The position numbers were made by a program, and so were the translations under genes. From Sinomonas terrae (GTDB lineage Bacteria > Actinomycetota > Actinomycetes > Actinomycetales > Micrococcaceae), in NCBI RefSeq assembly GCF_022539255.1, contig NZ_JAKZBV010000001.1:868001-932000 (forward strand): a stretch of 64,000 bases of DNA, read 5' to 3'. Numbering within the stretch: the stretch's first letter is position 1; each line of letters opens with the position of its first letter. Shown piece by piece: positions 7,012 to 15,278 of the stretch. The notes under the pieces were generated by a model. It saw only the letters and a list, made by a program, of their open reading frames with translations, ran no database searches and was not told the DNA's origin.

Positions 7012-9756
7012 GGGGATAATCCAGCGCCGGCAGATGAGGTGCGCCACGAGGGCGGTCCACCCGGTCTGGTGCGACGCGCCGATCCCGGCCCCTGTGTCTC
7101 CGTGGAAGTACTCGCTGAACGTTGGGTGCGCATCCCAGAGAGGGCCCGACGGGTGATGCCGCGGCGTGCTCGGGCGGCGGCCGTTCGCGTCGGGGCGGAA
7201 GAGCCGCACGAGACGCTCTTCGAGCTCCCGTGCGACGTCTCCGAGCGCCAGCTTCACGCCCGAGCCCGTCGGGAAGTCCACGGTGACCCTGGCCCCGGAG
7301 CCCTCTGCGTAGACCGCGAGGGCGTCCGCGACGAGGACGTTGACCGGGAACCACACTGGGCCGCGCCAATTCGAGTTGCCGCCGAACAGCCCTGAGTCGG
7401 ACTCGCCGGGGAGATACGTGATGCTCATGGGCTGGCCCGCGACGTCGACCGTGAACGGCTCGCGGTACGCTGCCGACAGCGAGCGGAGGCCATACGGCGA
7501 GAGGAACTCGCCCTCGTCGAGGAGCCGTGCAAGCACGCGCACGAGGCGTTCGTCGTGCAGGACCGCGAACGTGAGCCGGGTTGGCTCCGTTCCTTCGGGT
7601 GTAGCCCCATCCGTCTCCCTCAGCAGGGCGCCCATCTCGTCTTCCCGATGGCGCTGGAGCCAATGAAGGTTCTGGGCGAAGTCGGGGAGCTCCCTGACGG
7701 CCCAGTCAGGCGTCACCGCGACACCGAGGAGCGGGAGCAGGCCCACCATGCTGCGGATCGGGAGCCGTTCCTGACGCCCGTCCTCGCCCAGCAGCACGTC
7801 GTAGAAGAAGCCGTCCTGTTCGTCCCAAAGGGACACTCCGCCGCTTCCGAACGTGTTCATAGCCTGAGCGATCGTGAGGTAATGCTCGAGGAACTTTGTG
7901 GCGAGATCGTCCCAGACGCGGTCTTCGCGAGCGAGTTCGAGGGCGATGCGCATCATGGTGAGGCAGTAGAAGCCCATCCAGCTCGTCGCGTCCGACTGCT
8001 CGAGCCGATGACCGGGCGGGAGGCCCTTCGACCGGTCGAAGGCCCCGATGTTGTCCATGCCGAGGAAGCCGCCCTCGAACAGGTTCGAACCGTCGGCGTC
8101 CTTGCGGTTGACCCACCACGAGAAGTTCAGGAGCAGCTTGGCGAACACCCGCGTGAGGAAGTCGTTGTCCCGTGAGCCGTCGATGCAGTAGACCTGCCAG
8201 GCCGCCCAGACGTGGACGGGCGGATTGACATCCCCGAACGCCCACTCGTACGCGGGGAGCTGCCCGTCCGGGTGCATTGCCCACTCACGACACAGCAGCA
8301 CGAGCTGGTTCTTCGCGAAGTCCGGGTCGATGTGGGCAAGCGCGACGCAGTGGAACGCGAGGTCCCACGACGCGAACCATGGGTACTCCCACTCGTCGGG
8401 CATCGAGATGATGTCGGCGAGCGCCAGATGCCGCCAGCCGCTGTTGCGGCCCCACGCCGACTCCCGGTCGGGCGGAGGCGCGGGGAAGGCAGGGTCTCCC
8501 TCGAGCCACTCACGCACCGAGTAACGGTAATGCTGCTTGCCCCACAGGAGCCCGGCGAAGGCGCGGCGGGCCACAAGAGCGTCCTCGCCTGCGGACGGCG
8601 CCGGATCCTGCGGGACAACGGCCGCATAGAATTCGTCCGCCTCGCGTTCCCGGTCCTCCAGCACGTCGTCGAACCCGACGCCGAACGGGTCGAGGGGGAG
8701 CGCCTCGCCGGTGAGGCGCAACCGAACCGTCACACTCGCTCCGGAGGCGATGGCCGGGAAGTGCCAGCGGATGGCAGCCTTCGTACCCTCCTCGGCAGGG
8801 TTGAGCAGCGAGCGGTCGCCCCGGACGATCGCGGCGTCGAGGGCGTCCTTCGGGTACGGTGACGGGTTCGACGGCGCACCGAAGAGCTCGACGTTGTTGC
8901 TCTCGTTGTCGCAGAACAGCACCTCGGGGGCAGGTGCGCCGGAAGTGGAGCTAGCAGCCTCGGCGGCAAGCACATACCTTCCGAGGAACCCGTGGGTCGC
9001 CTCGACGGCCACGACGCCGGCGGGCGAGAGTTCGGGCGCGCGCAGGCGCCGGATGTGGGGGCGGCGATCGTCGCGGCCCCACGCCCACGTGTTCCGGAAC
9101 CACAGCTGGGCGACGAGGTCGAGCGGTGCGGATTCCGGCCCGTGATTGGTGGCCGTGATCGTGACGCACACGTCGTCAGGCGAGGCCTTCGCATGCACCG
9201 TCTCGATGTCGAAGAACCGGTTGTCAGCGAGGACACCCGTGTCGGCCAGCTCGTACTCCGGTTCGGTGCGGGAACGAGAGCCGTTGACGCGGACGAGCTC
9301 CTCGTAGGGGTAGGCGGCCTGCGGGTAGCGGTACAGGGTTTTGGCCCAGGAATGGGTCGGGGTCGCGTCCAGATGCCACCAGTGCTCCTTGACATCCTCG
9401 CCGTGGTTGCCCTGGCCGTTCGTCAGTCCGAAGTAGCGCTCCTTGAGGCGATCGTCCTTCCCGTTCCAGAGCGCTATGCCGAGATTGAGGAAGCCGAAGC
9501 GGTCGCACAGCCCCGCAATGCCGTCCTCACCCCACCGGTAGGCGCGCCGATGGGCGTGGTCGAAAGGGAAGAAGTCCCAGGCGTTTCCATCCGCGGAGTA
9601 ATCCTCGCGGACGGTCCCCCATTGGCGACCGGCGAGGTATGGGCCCCAGAGGCGCCACGGATCCGAGTCCTCGGGCGACTCGGAAAGGCGACGGTGTTCG
9701 GCGGTATCCGGCATGGCGCCAGTCTGCCACGGCCCTCCGACAGTCTCCGCAGGCAT
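7009..9756 (-). CDS. GH63 / MGH1-like glycoside hydrolase
   Basis: This is a 915-residue cytoplasmic protein with an (alpha/alpha)6-barrel glucosidase domain. Recognisable segments are WEYPWFASWDLAFH, GFLGMDNIGAFDRS, SNWRGPVWFPVNVL and a C-terminal GASHQTGW. These are typical of MGH1-like GH63 enzymes of actinobacteria, which act on alpha-glucosides such as glucosylglycerate or mannosylglycerate. The exact substrate is not determined here. The ATG at 9756 is preferred because AGGAAA lies 4 bases upstream; ATG 9714 is an alternative without a clear ribosome site. No signal peptide is visible. The start region overlaps the putative PHO-box of phoX, so both genes may respond to phosphate. Confidence 0.85.
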   Translation of the reverse strand: MPAETVGGPWQTGAMPDTAEHRRLSESPEDSDPWRLWGPYLAGRQWGTVREDYSADGNAWDFFPFDHAHRRAYRWGEDGIAGLCDRFGFLNLGIALWNGKDDRLKERYFGLTNGQGNHGEDVKEHWWHLDATPTHSWAKTLYRYPQAAYPYEELVRVNGSRSRTEPEYELADTGVLADNRFFDIETVHAKASPDDVCVTITATNHGPESAPLDLVAQLWFRNTWAWGRDDRRPHIRRLRAPELSPAGVVAVEATHGFLGRYVLAAEAASSTSGAPAPEVLFCDNESNNVELFGAPSNPSPYPKDALDAAIVRGDRSLLNPAEEGTKAAIRWHFPAIASGASVTVRLRLTGEALPLDPFGVGFDDVLEDREREADEFYAAVVPQDPAPSAGEDALVARRAFAGLLWGKQHYRYSVREWLEGDPAFPAPPPDRESAWGRNSGWRHLALADIISMPDEWEYPWFASWDLAFHCVALAHIDPDFAKNQLVLLCREWAMHPDGQLPAYEWAFGDVNPPVHVWAAWQVYCIDGSRDNDFLTRVFAKLLLNFSWWVNRKDADGSNLFEGGFLGMDNIGAFDRSKGLPPGHRLEQSDATSWMGFYCLTMMRIALELAREDRVWDDLATKFLEHYLTIAQAMNTFGSGGVSLWDEQDGFFYDVLLGEDGRQERLPIRSMVGLLPLLGVAVTPDWAVRELPDFAQNLHWLQRHREDEMGALLRETDGATPEGTEPTRLTFAVLHDERLVRVLARLLDEGEFLSPYGLRSLSAAYREPFTVDVAGQPMSITYLPGESDSGLFGGNSNWRGPVWFPVNVLVADALAVYAEGSGARVTVDFPTGSGVKLALGDVARELEERLVRLFRPDANGRRPSTPRHHPSGPLWDAHPTFSEYFHGDTGAGIGASHQTGWTALVAHLICRRWIIP

Positions 9757-9761
9757 GTTTT

Positions 9762-9783
9762 CCTGAAATTAACCTGAAAACTA
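9762..9783. promoter_or_regulatory. PHO-box-like direct repeat upstream of phoX
   Basis: Two 11-bp direct repeats, CCTGAAATTAA and CCTGAAAACTA, abut each other 35 bases before the phoX start. Read on the other strand they give TTCAGGTTA/TTCAGGAAA. Direct repeats spaced by 11 bp are the known layout of PhoP operators in actinobacteria. The placement before a phosphatase fits, but the exact species consensus is unknown. Confidence 0.5.
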
Positions 9784-9817
9784 CCCGTGTTTTCTCTGTG
9801 ACTGGTGGGATGCGGTC

Positions 9818-11947
9818 ATGAACACTCCCCGCCGCCCCCTCCTGCCCATGCTCGACCACGTCCGCGGCAAGCGCAGTGCCGTGACGTGTGCGCTCAAATG
9901 CGACAACGCGTGCCTCGGCGAGGTCTGCAACACCTCGTCCAACGGCTACTTCCGAGACGTCGTCTCGAACGAACTCTCGCGTCGTTCGGCGCTTGGCCTC
10001 GGCCTCGCGAGCGCCCTCACACTCGCCTTCACCGGCGGCCAGCCTGCCGGGCGGGCGGAGGCGTCGTCGTCGTCCGCCCCCGCCGCAAAGCTGCCCCAGC
10101 CCACGATCCCGAAGTCCAAGCTCGACTTCACTCCCATCCGCCCGGTCGACAAGCTAGTCGACGAGCTGACGGTGCCCAAGGGCTACGTGTGGCGCCCGAT
10201 CATCCGATGGGGAGACGGGCTCTTCCACGACAGCCCCGACTTCAACCTTGAGTCGCAGACCGCCGCCGCCCAGGCGCGGCAGTTCGGCTACAACAACGAC
10301 TACACGGACATCCTTGAGCTCCCGGGCTCCGCCGGAAAGCGCGCGGTGCTCGTCACGAACCACGAGTACACGAACGAGGGGATCATGTTCTCCGCTGCCC
10401 AGCTGGCGTCGGACGCGGCCGGGACGCGCGCCGTCGCCCGCGCCGCCCACGGCCTGAGCGTCGTCGAGCTCGAGCGGCAGAACAAGAACCAGGCGTGGCG
10501 GTACGTCAAGGGCGCACCCCTCAACCGTCGGTACCTCATCGACACGCTGTACGAGTTCACTGGTCCAGCCGCAGGCTCCGCACTCCTGACGAACCCGGGC
10601 GACCCCAAGGCCCAAGCAGGCCGCACCGTCCGCGGCACCCTCGGCAACTGCTCTGGAGGCACGACGCCGTGGGGCACCGTGCTTTCGGGCGAGGAGAACT
10701 TCAACGGGTACTTCAGGGCGGCGGCCACCTCGAAGGAGGACAAGCGCTACGGGCTCAACGACAAGCCCACGACCAGGCTGTGGGAGCTCGACGACGCCCG
10801 CTTCGACACCCGGAACCCGGACTACGCGAACGAATCCAACCGCTTCGGCTGGATCGTCGAGATCGATCCCATGGACCCGACGTCGACGCCGAAGAAGCAC
10901 ACCGCGCTCGGGCGCTTCAAGCACGAGGGGGCGAACGTGCGGGTTGCCGCGAACGGCCGAGTTGTCGCCTACTCGGGCGACGACGAGCGCTTCGACTACC
11001 TCTACAAGTTCGTCTCGAAGGGGACCTATCGCGCCGGTACCAGCAAGGCCGACCGCGAGCACAACAAGACGCTGCTCGCCGAAGGGAACCTGTACGTCGC
11101 CCGCTTCGCCGGGAACTCGCCGTCGTCCGAGATCGACGGCAGCGGCAAGCTGCCCTCGGACGGCTCCTTCGACGGCCGGGGCGAGTGGCTCCCGCTCGTC
11201 GTCGACGGCAAGTCCGCCGTGCCCGGAATGAGCGTCGAGCAGGTGCTCGTCTACACGCGCCTCGCCGCGGACGCGGCAGGCGCGACCAAGATGGACCGGT
11301 GTGAGGACGTTGAACCGCACCCGGAGTCCGGCAAGGTCTACGTGGTCTGCACGAACAACTCGAACCGCGGGGTCGGCTCGAACGCACCTGCGGACGAGGC
11401 GAACCCGCGCCGGCAGAACCGCGACGGCCACATCGTGGAGATCACCGAGGACGGCGGCGATCAGACCGCGACGACGTTCTCTTGGAACCTCCTGCTCGTA
11501 TGCGGCGACCCGGCGGTCAACAAGTCGACGTACTTCGCGGGCTACCCCGCGGACAACGTCTCGCCCATCTCGTGCCCGGACAACGTCGCGTTCGACTCGG
11601 CCGGCTTCATGTGGCTCGCGACCGACGGGGCGCCGAGCTCGATCGGCTTCAACGACGGCCTCTTCCGCGTGACGCTCGAAGGGCCGGAGCGCGGCAAGGT
11701 CGAGCAGTTCCTGTCCGTCCCGCGCGACGCCGAGACCTGCGGGCCGGTGGTGCGCGACGCCGAGCGGCACGTCTTCGTGGCCGTCCAGCACCCCGGCGAG
11801 GATGGCACGTTCGAGACGCCGTACTCGTACTTCCCGGATTACGTCCCGGCACTAGCCTCCGCTGGCAAACCCATTCCGGCCGGAGCCGTACGCGCGCCCC
11901 GGCCCGCCATCGTGCAGGTGCTGCCGGCACAGCACGCGAGGAAGTAG
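9818..11947 (+). CDS. phoX: PhoX-family alkaline phosphatase (Tat-exported)
   Basis: This 709-residue protein belongs to the PhoX (DUF839) calcium/iron-dependent phosphatases, which release phosphate from organic phosphoesters outside the cell. The N-terminus follows the family layout: a region with VTCALKCDNACLG, then a twin-arginine signal SRRSALGLGLASALTL near residue 55. Core segments include VLVTNHEYTNEG, GNCSGGTTPWGTVLSGEENF and YVVCTNNSN. The long stretch before the twin arginine is normal for PhoX. It is transcribed divergently from the glycosidase gene and preceded by a PHO-box-like repeat, pointing to control by phosphate starvation. It converges with the UDG gene after only 9 bases. 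Confidence 0.93.
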   Translation: MNTPRRPLLPMLDHVRGKRSAVTCALKCDNACLGEVCNTSSNGYFRDVVSNELSRRSALGLGLASALTLAFTGGQPAGRAEASSSSAPAAKLPQPTIPKSKLDFTPIRPVDKLVDELTVPKGYVWRPIIRWGDGLFHDSPDFNLESQTAAAQARQFGYNNDYTDILELPGSAGKRAVLVTNHEYTNEGIMFSAAQLASDAAGTRAVARAAHGLSVVELERQNKNQAWRYVKGAPLNRRYLIDTLYEFTGPAAGSALLTNPGDPKAQAGRTVRGTLGNCSGGTTPWGTVLSGEENFNGYFRAAATSKEDKRYGLNDKPTTRLWELDDARFDTRNPDYANESNRFGWIVEIDPMDPTSTPKKHTALGRFKHEGANVRVAANGRVVAYSGDDERFDYLYKFVSKGTYRAGTSKADREHNKTLLAEGNLYVARFAGNSPSSEIDGSGKLPSDGSFDGRGEWLPLVVDGKSAVPGMSVEQVLVYTRLAADAAGATKMDRCEDVEPHPESGKVYVVCTNNSNRGVGSNAPADEANPRRQNRDGHIVEITEDGGDQTATTFSWNLLLVCGDPAVNKSTYFAGYPADNVSPISCPDNVAFDSAGFMWLATDGAPSSIGFNDGLFRVTLEGPERGKVEQFLSVPRDAETCGPVVRDAERHVFVAVQHPGEDGTFETPYSYFPDYVPALASAGKPIPAGAVRAPRPAIVQVLPAQHARK

Positions 11948-11956
11948 TCCCCCGGG

Positions 11957-12724
11957 TCAACCGATCTGAAGCCCTGCCACCTCGGCGCCCCGGCCAAGCA
12001 CCTCGCGGAGCATGGCCGGGGTCAGGGTCCGAGTGAACATGTTCCGCTGGCTGGGGTGGTAGCAGCCGATCAGGTGCACGTCTCCGTCGCCCTCTGGGCT
12101 GGGAATGATCGCCTCGGAGCCGTGCCCGAAAGCCGGTCGGGGCCGCGGCACCCGCCACCCGCCGTCGGCCATCACCGGCAGCAGCGACTGCCAGCCGAAC
12201 CCGCCGAGCACCACAATCGCCCGCAGGCTCGGCCGCAGGAGTTCCAGCTCGCGCGTGAGCCAAGGGCGGCACGTGTCGCGTTCGGCGGTCGTGGGGCGGT
12301 TGTCCGGCGGGGCGCAGTGCACCGGCATGGTGATGCGCACGCCGTAGAGCTCCAAGCCGTCGCCACGGCGGGCCGAGGTCGGCTGTGAGGCCAGGCCGAG
12401 GTCGTGCAGCGCTGCGTAGAGGGCGTCGCCGGACGGGTCGCCTGTGAAGGCGCGGCCTGTCCGGTTCCCGCCGTGCGCGGCAGGCGCGAGTCCGACAATC
12501 GCGAGCCGGGCATCGGGCGGCCCGAATCCCGGCACGGGCCGCGCCCAGTAGTCCCAGTCCCGGAAGGCAGCGCGCTTGGTCCGCGCCGTTTCTTCGCGCC
12601 ACGCCACGAGCCGAGGGCAGGCCCGGCAGGTGGCCACGGCGTCGTCCAACTCTGGGATTGCCTCCAAACGCTGTGCCGTCACGGCGGGAAAGTCCTGCGC
12701 TTCCGTTGTGGGCTCGTCACGCAT
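11957..12724 (-). CDS. Family-5 (UDGb-type) uracil-DNA glycosylase
   Basis: This 255-residue enzyme removes uracil and related deaminated bases from DNA. It carries the family-5 motif GLAPAAHGGNRTG with the following FTGDPSG, and the C-terminal CYHPSQRN motif with the catalytic-loop histidine. Cysteines in ATCRACPRL near the N-terminus and elsewhere fit the 4Fe-4S cluster of this family. The ATG at 12724 is preferred because longer starts would run over the divergent DUF488 gene. The two starts are only 9 bases apart, so each promoter must lie inside the other gene. Confidence 0.88.
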   Translation of the reverse strand: MRDEPTTEAQDFPAVTAQRLEAIPELDDAVATCRACPRLVAWREETARTKRAAFRDWDYWARPVPGFGPPDARLAIVGLAPAAHGGNRTGRAFTGDPSGDALYAALHDLGLASQPTSARRGDGLELYGVRITMPVHCAPPDNRPTTAERDTCRPWLTRELELLRPSLRAIVVLGGFGWQSLLPVMADGGWRVPRPRPAFGHGSEAIIPSPEGDGDVHLIGCYHPSQRNMFTRTLTPAMLREVLGRGAEVAGLQIG

Positions 12725-12733
12725 ACTCACATC

Positions 12734-13301
12734 ATGGAGCACGAGCCGGTGACGCTGCTGACCTTCGGCCACGGGACCGCTGGGCGCGAGACGCTGGCCC
12801 CGCTGCTGCACGGCGCGGGGATGGAGAGTGTCGTGGATGTGCGGACGGCGCCCGGGAGCCGCCGCAATCCCGACGTGGGACGCGAGATGCTGCAGGGCTG
12901 GGCTCCCGGACGCGGGGATCGAGTATCGCTGGGAGCGGCGCCTCGGCGGGTTCCGGAAGGCGGCCCCGGACTCGCCCGACGTCTTCTGGGAGAACGCGTC
13001 CTTCCGCGGCTACGCGGGCTACACCCGCAATCCCGACTTCATCCAGGCCATGGACGAGCTGCTGGTGCAGGCCGCCGGTCTCCGCACCACCGTCATGTGC
13101 AGTGAGTCCGTGTGGTGGCGCTGCCACCGGAGGATCATCGCCGACTTCGCCGTCCTCGCGCGCCACGCTCGCGTGCTCCATCTGGCCCATGACGGCCGCC
13201 TCGCCGAGCACCGCCCGAGCGCCGGCGCCCGGTTGCGCGACGACGGGCTGCTCGTCTACGACCGCGCGCAGCCGCCGCCCGAGCCTACGATGGATCTGTG
13301 A
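12734..13301 (+). pseudogene. DUF488-family gene broken by a +1 frameshift
   Basis: The N-terminal 56 residues (LLTFGHGTAG, VVDVRTAPGSRRNPDVGRE) read from ATG 12734. The rest (GIEYRWERRLGGFRK, FRGYAGYTRNPDFI, VMCSESVWWRCHRRIIADF) is in the next frame and runs to 13301. Together they make one DUF488 protein of about 188 residues, the family's usual size. One extra G in the GGG run at 12900-12902 explains the shift: deleting it restores a continuous reading frame through LPDAGIEYRW. DUF488 proteins are small and of uncertain function; some bind DNA-repair or nucleotide substrates. A base-call error is as likely as a real mutation. The stop overlaps menD. Confidence 0.85.
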
Positions 13302-15001
13302 CTTCCCTCGGCTCCCTCGACGCCGCCCGCGAAGTGGTGTCCGGACTCCTCGCGGGCGGCGTCCGTCGCGTAGTGGTCTGCCCCGGATCGCGGAGCGCGC
13401 CGCTCGCCTACGCGCTCGCCGAGGCGGAGGGCCGTGGCCTGCTCGAGCTTGTCGTCCGCATCGACGAGCGCGTCGGCGGCTTCACGGCGCTCGGCGCCGC
13501 GCTCTCCTCAGGGCGTCCGACGGCGGTGGTCACCACGAGCGGCACGGCCGTCGGGAATCTGCTGCCGGCCGTGATGGAGGCGAACCATGCCGAGGTCCCC
13601 CTGATAGTCCTCTCCGCCGACCGCCCTGCCGAACTCCATGGCACCGGGGCGAACCAGACGACCGAGCAGCTCGACCTCTTCGGCGAGCACGTGCGTTTCG
13701 CGACCTCGGTCACGGCGGGGGAGTCGCCGTCGTCGGCCGTGCGGACCGCGCTCAGCGCCGCCTCCGGGCTGCTGCCCGGTGTGCCCTCGGGGCCCGTCCA
13801 GATCAACGTGTGCTTCCGGGATCCACTCGTTCCCGCCGGGGAGTGGGAGCCGGCAACCGCGGGGTGGCAGCAGCCGCCGACCGAGGGATTTGCGTACCGC
13901 CGTCCGGCAGTCGCGGCGCTGGGAGGTCTTCCGCCGCGCCGGACCGTGGTCCTCGCCGGGCACGGGGCGGGGCCGCTCGCCGAGGCCTTCGCGGCCGCGC
14001 ACGGGCTCCCGCTCCTGGCCGAGCCGTCGTCGAACGCGCGCTTCGGCTCGCACGCCGTCGGACCCTACCGAGTGCTGCTCGACGGGCACCCGGGCGACGG
14101 GATCGAGCGCGTCGTGCTGTTCGGCCGGCCCACGCTGAGCCGGCCTGTGACGGCGCTGCTCGCCCGCGAGGGCGTCGAGACGGCCCTGTACCATCCGCGG
14201 CCCGCCGCGTGGTTCGAGGAAGGGCGCAGGCGCGAGCGGCTCGTCGCGGACCTCGACGAGCTCTCCGACTTCGCCGGCCGTGGGGCGGACGGGTGGCTCG
14301 ACACGTGGCTGCTTGCCGGCGCGAGCGCTCAGGAGGCCGTCGACCGGCTCCTCGCAGCCGCCCCGCTCTCGGGGCCGAAGCTCGCGCAGCTCGTGTGGCA
14401 GCACGCGCGGGGGCAGCTCCTGCTCGGCTCCTCGAACGGCATCCGGGACGTGGACCTCGCCGCCCCGCCCTGCCCCGAGCCCGGCGCCCGCGTTTTCGCC
14501 AACCGCGGCCTCTCTGGCATCGACGGAACACTCTCGACTGCGACCGGGCTCTGGCTCGGCAACCGCCTCGAGACCACGCTCTTCCTCGGCGACCTCACGT
14601 TCCTCCACGACGCCGGCGGCTTGCTGCTCGGCGTCGGCGAGGCCGAGCCGTCGCTCCGTATCGTCGTGCTCAACGACGCGGGTGGGGCGATCTTCGGGCT
14701 CCTTGAGCACGGTCGCGTGGGTGGCGACGAGGGCCGCCCGGGTGCCGGCGCCGCCGTCGAACGCCTCTTCGGCACCCCACACAAGGTCGACCTCCGTGCG
14801 CTCGCCGCGGCCTACGGCGTCCGGCACACAGCAGTGCGCACGACGGCGGAGGCCACCGCTGCGCTCGCCGCGCCCCGGGCGGGGGGACGGGAGATCATCG
14901 AGGCGCGCGTCGATCGGTCCGGGCTGCGGGGGCTGCACGAACGGCTGCGTGCGGCGGTCACGGATTCGGTCGCCCCCCAGCACCGTTTCGGGTACAGATA
15001 A
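13298..15001 (+). CDS. menD: 2-Succinyl-5-enolpyruvyl-6-hydroxy-3-cyclohexene-1-carboxylate synthase
   Basis: This 567-residue ThDP enzyme joins isochorismate and 2-oxoglutarate, the first committed menaquinone step. The N-terminal part has VVCPGSRSAPLAYALAE, RIDERVGGFTALGAAL and VVTTSGTAVGNLLPAVMEA, all diagnostic for MenD. The C-terminal ThDP-binding region includes ANRGLSGIDGTLSTATG, LGDLTFLHD and VLNDAGGAIFGLLEHG. The GTG start at 13298 overlaps the DUF488 stop (GTGA), so it is normally translated from the upstream message. The stop falls inside the first of three degenerate 31-bp repeats. Confidence 0.96.
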   Translation: MTSLGSLDAAREVVSGLLAGGVRRVVVCPGSRSAPLAYALAEAEGRGLLELVVRIDERVGGFTALGAALSSGRPTAVVTTSGTAVGNLLPAVMEANHAEVPLIVLSADRPAELHGTGANQTTEQLDLFGEHVRFATSVTAGESPSSAVRTALSAASGLLPGVPSGPVQINVCFRDPLVPAGEWEPATAGWQQPPTEGFAYRRPAVAALGGLPPRRTVVLAGHGAGPLAEAFAAAHGLPLLAEPSSNARFGSHAVGPYRVLLDGHPGDGIERVVLFGRPTLSRPVTALLAREGVETALYHPRPAAWFEEGRRRERLVADLDELSDFAGRGADGWLDTWLLAGASAQEAVDRLLAAAPLSGPKLAQLVWQHARGQLLLGSSNGIRDVDLAAPPCPEPGARVFANRGLSGIDGTLSTATGLWLGNRLETTLFLGDLTFLHDAGGLLLGVGEAEPSLRIVVLNDAGGAIFGLLEHGRVGGDEGRPGAGAAVERLFGTPHKVDLRALAAAYGVRHTAVRTTAEATAALAAPRAGGREIIEARVDRSGLRGLHERLRAAVTDSVAPQHRFGYR

Positions 15002-15070
15002 TCGTCCCTGGAGGCGTTTCGGGTACGGATACTCGTCTCTGGGGGCGTCTCGGGTACGGATACTCTCGGC
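14985..15070. repeat. Three degenerate 31-bp repeats across the menD stop
   Basis: Three copies of a unit like TTTCGGGTACGGATACTCGT are found, starting near 14986, 15017 and 15048. The first contains the menD stop codon. The repeats are imperfect and show no palindrome of their own. Confidence 0.65.
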
Positions 15071-15143
15071 CGCGGACCGGTTACGGACGAGACGCCCAGA
15101 AGGCGTCTTATCGGCGAGAAGCTGTCTTGACTCTTGCAGCCTG

Positions 15144-15256
15144 CGAGATCTGGCCACTCGTCGAGAGAGAAGTGGCCACTCGTCGGAAGAGAAGTGGCCA
15201 CTCGTCGAAAGAGAAGTGGCCACTCGTCGGGGTTGCCGACGAGTGGCCAGATCTCG
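15144..15256. repeat. Extragenic repeat array with 20-bp inverted ends
   Basis: A perfect inverted pair, CGAGATCTGGCCACTCGTCG at 15144-15163 and its complement at 15237-15256, encloses 73 bases. Inside, GTGGCCACTCGTCG recurs at 15172, 15194 and 15216 with a strict 22-bp period that continues the left arm. Each unit contains the palindrome GTGGCCAC. The array fills the gap between the convergent menD and glnQ-like genes and could form several alternative hairpins. It is not a CRISPR array because spacers are 8 bp and near identical. Confidence 0.85.
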
Positions 15257-15278
15257 CTGTTCGAGGGGTCAGATCCCG

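Noticed and set aside
13508..15223. Long open frame antisense to menD
   Set aside because: Composition is that of a GC-rich shadow; no recognisable motif; menD is certain.
15150..15229. CRISPR-like array at the end of menD
   Set aside because: The repeats are 14 bp and the gaps 8 bp and nearly identical, so there are no spacers. It is a tandem and inverted repeat array.
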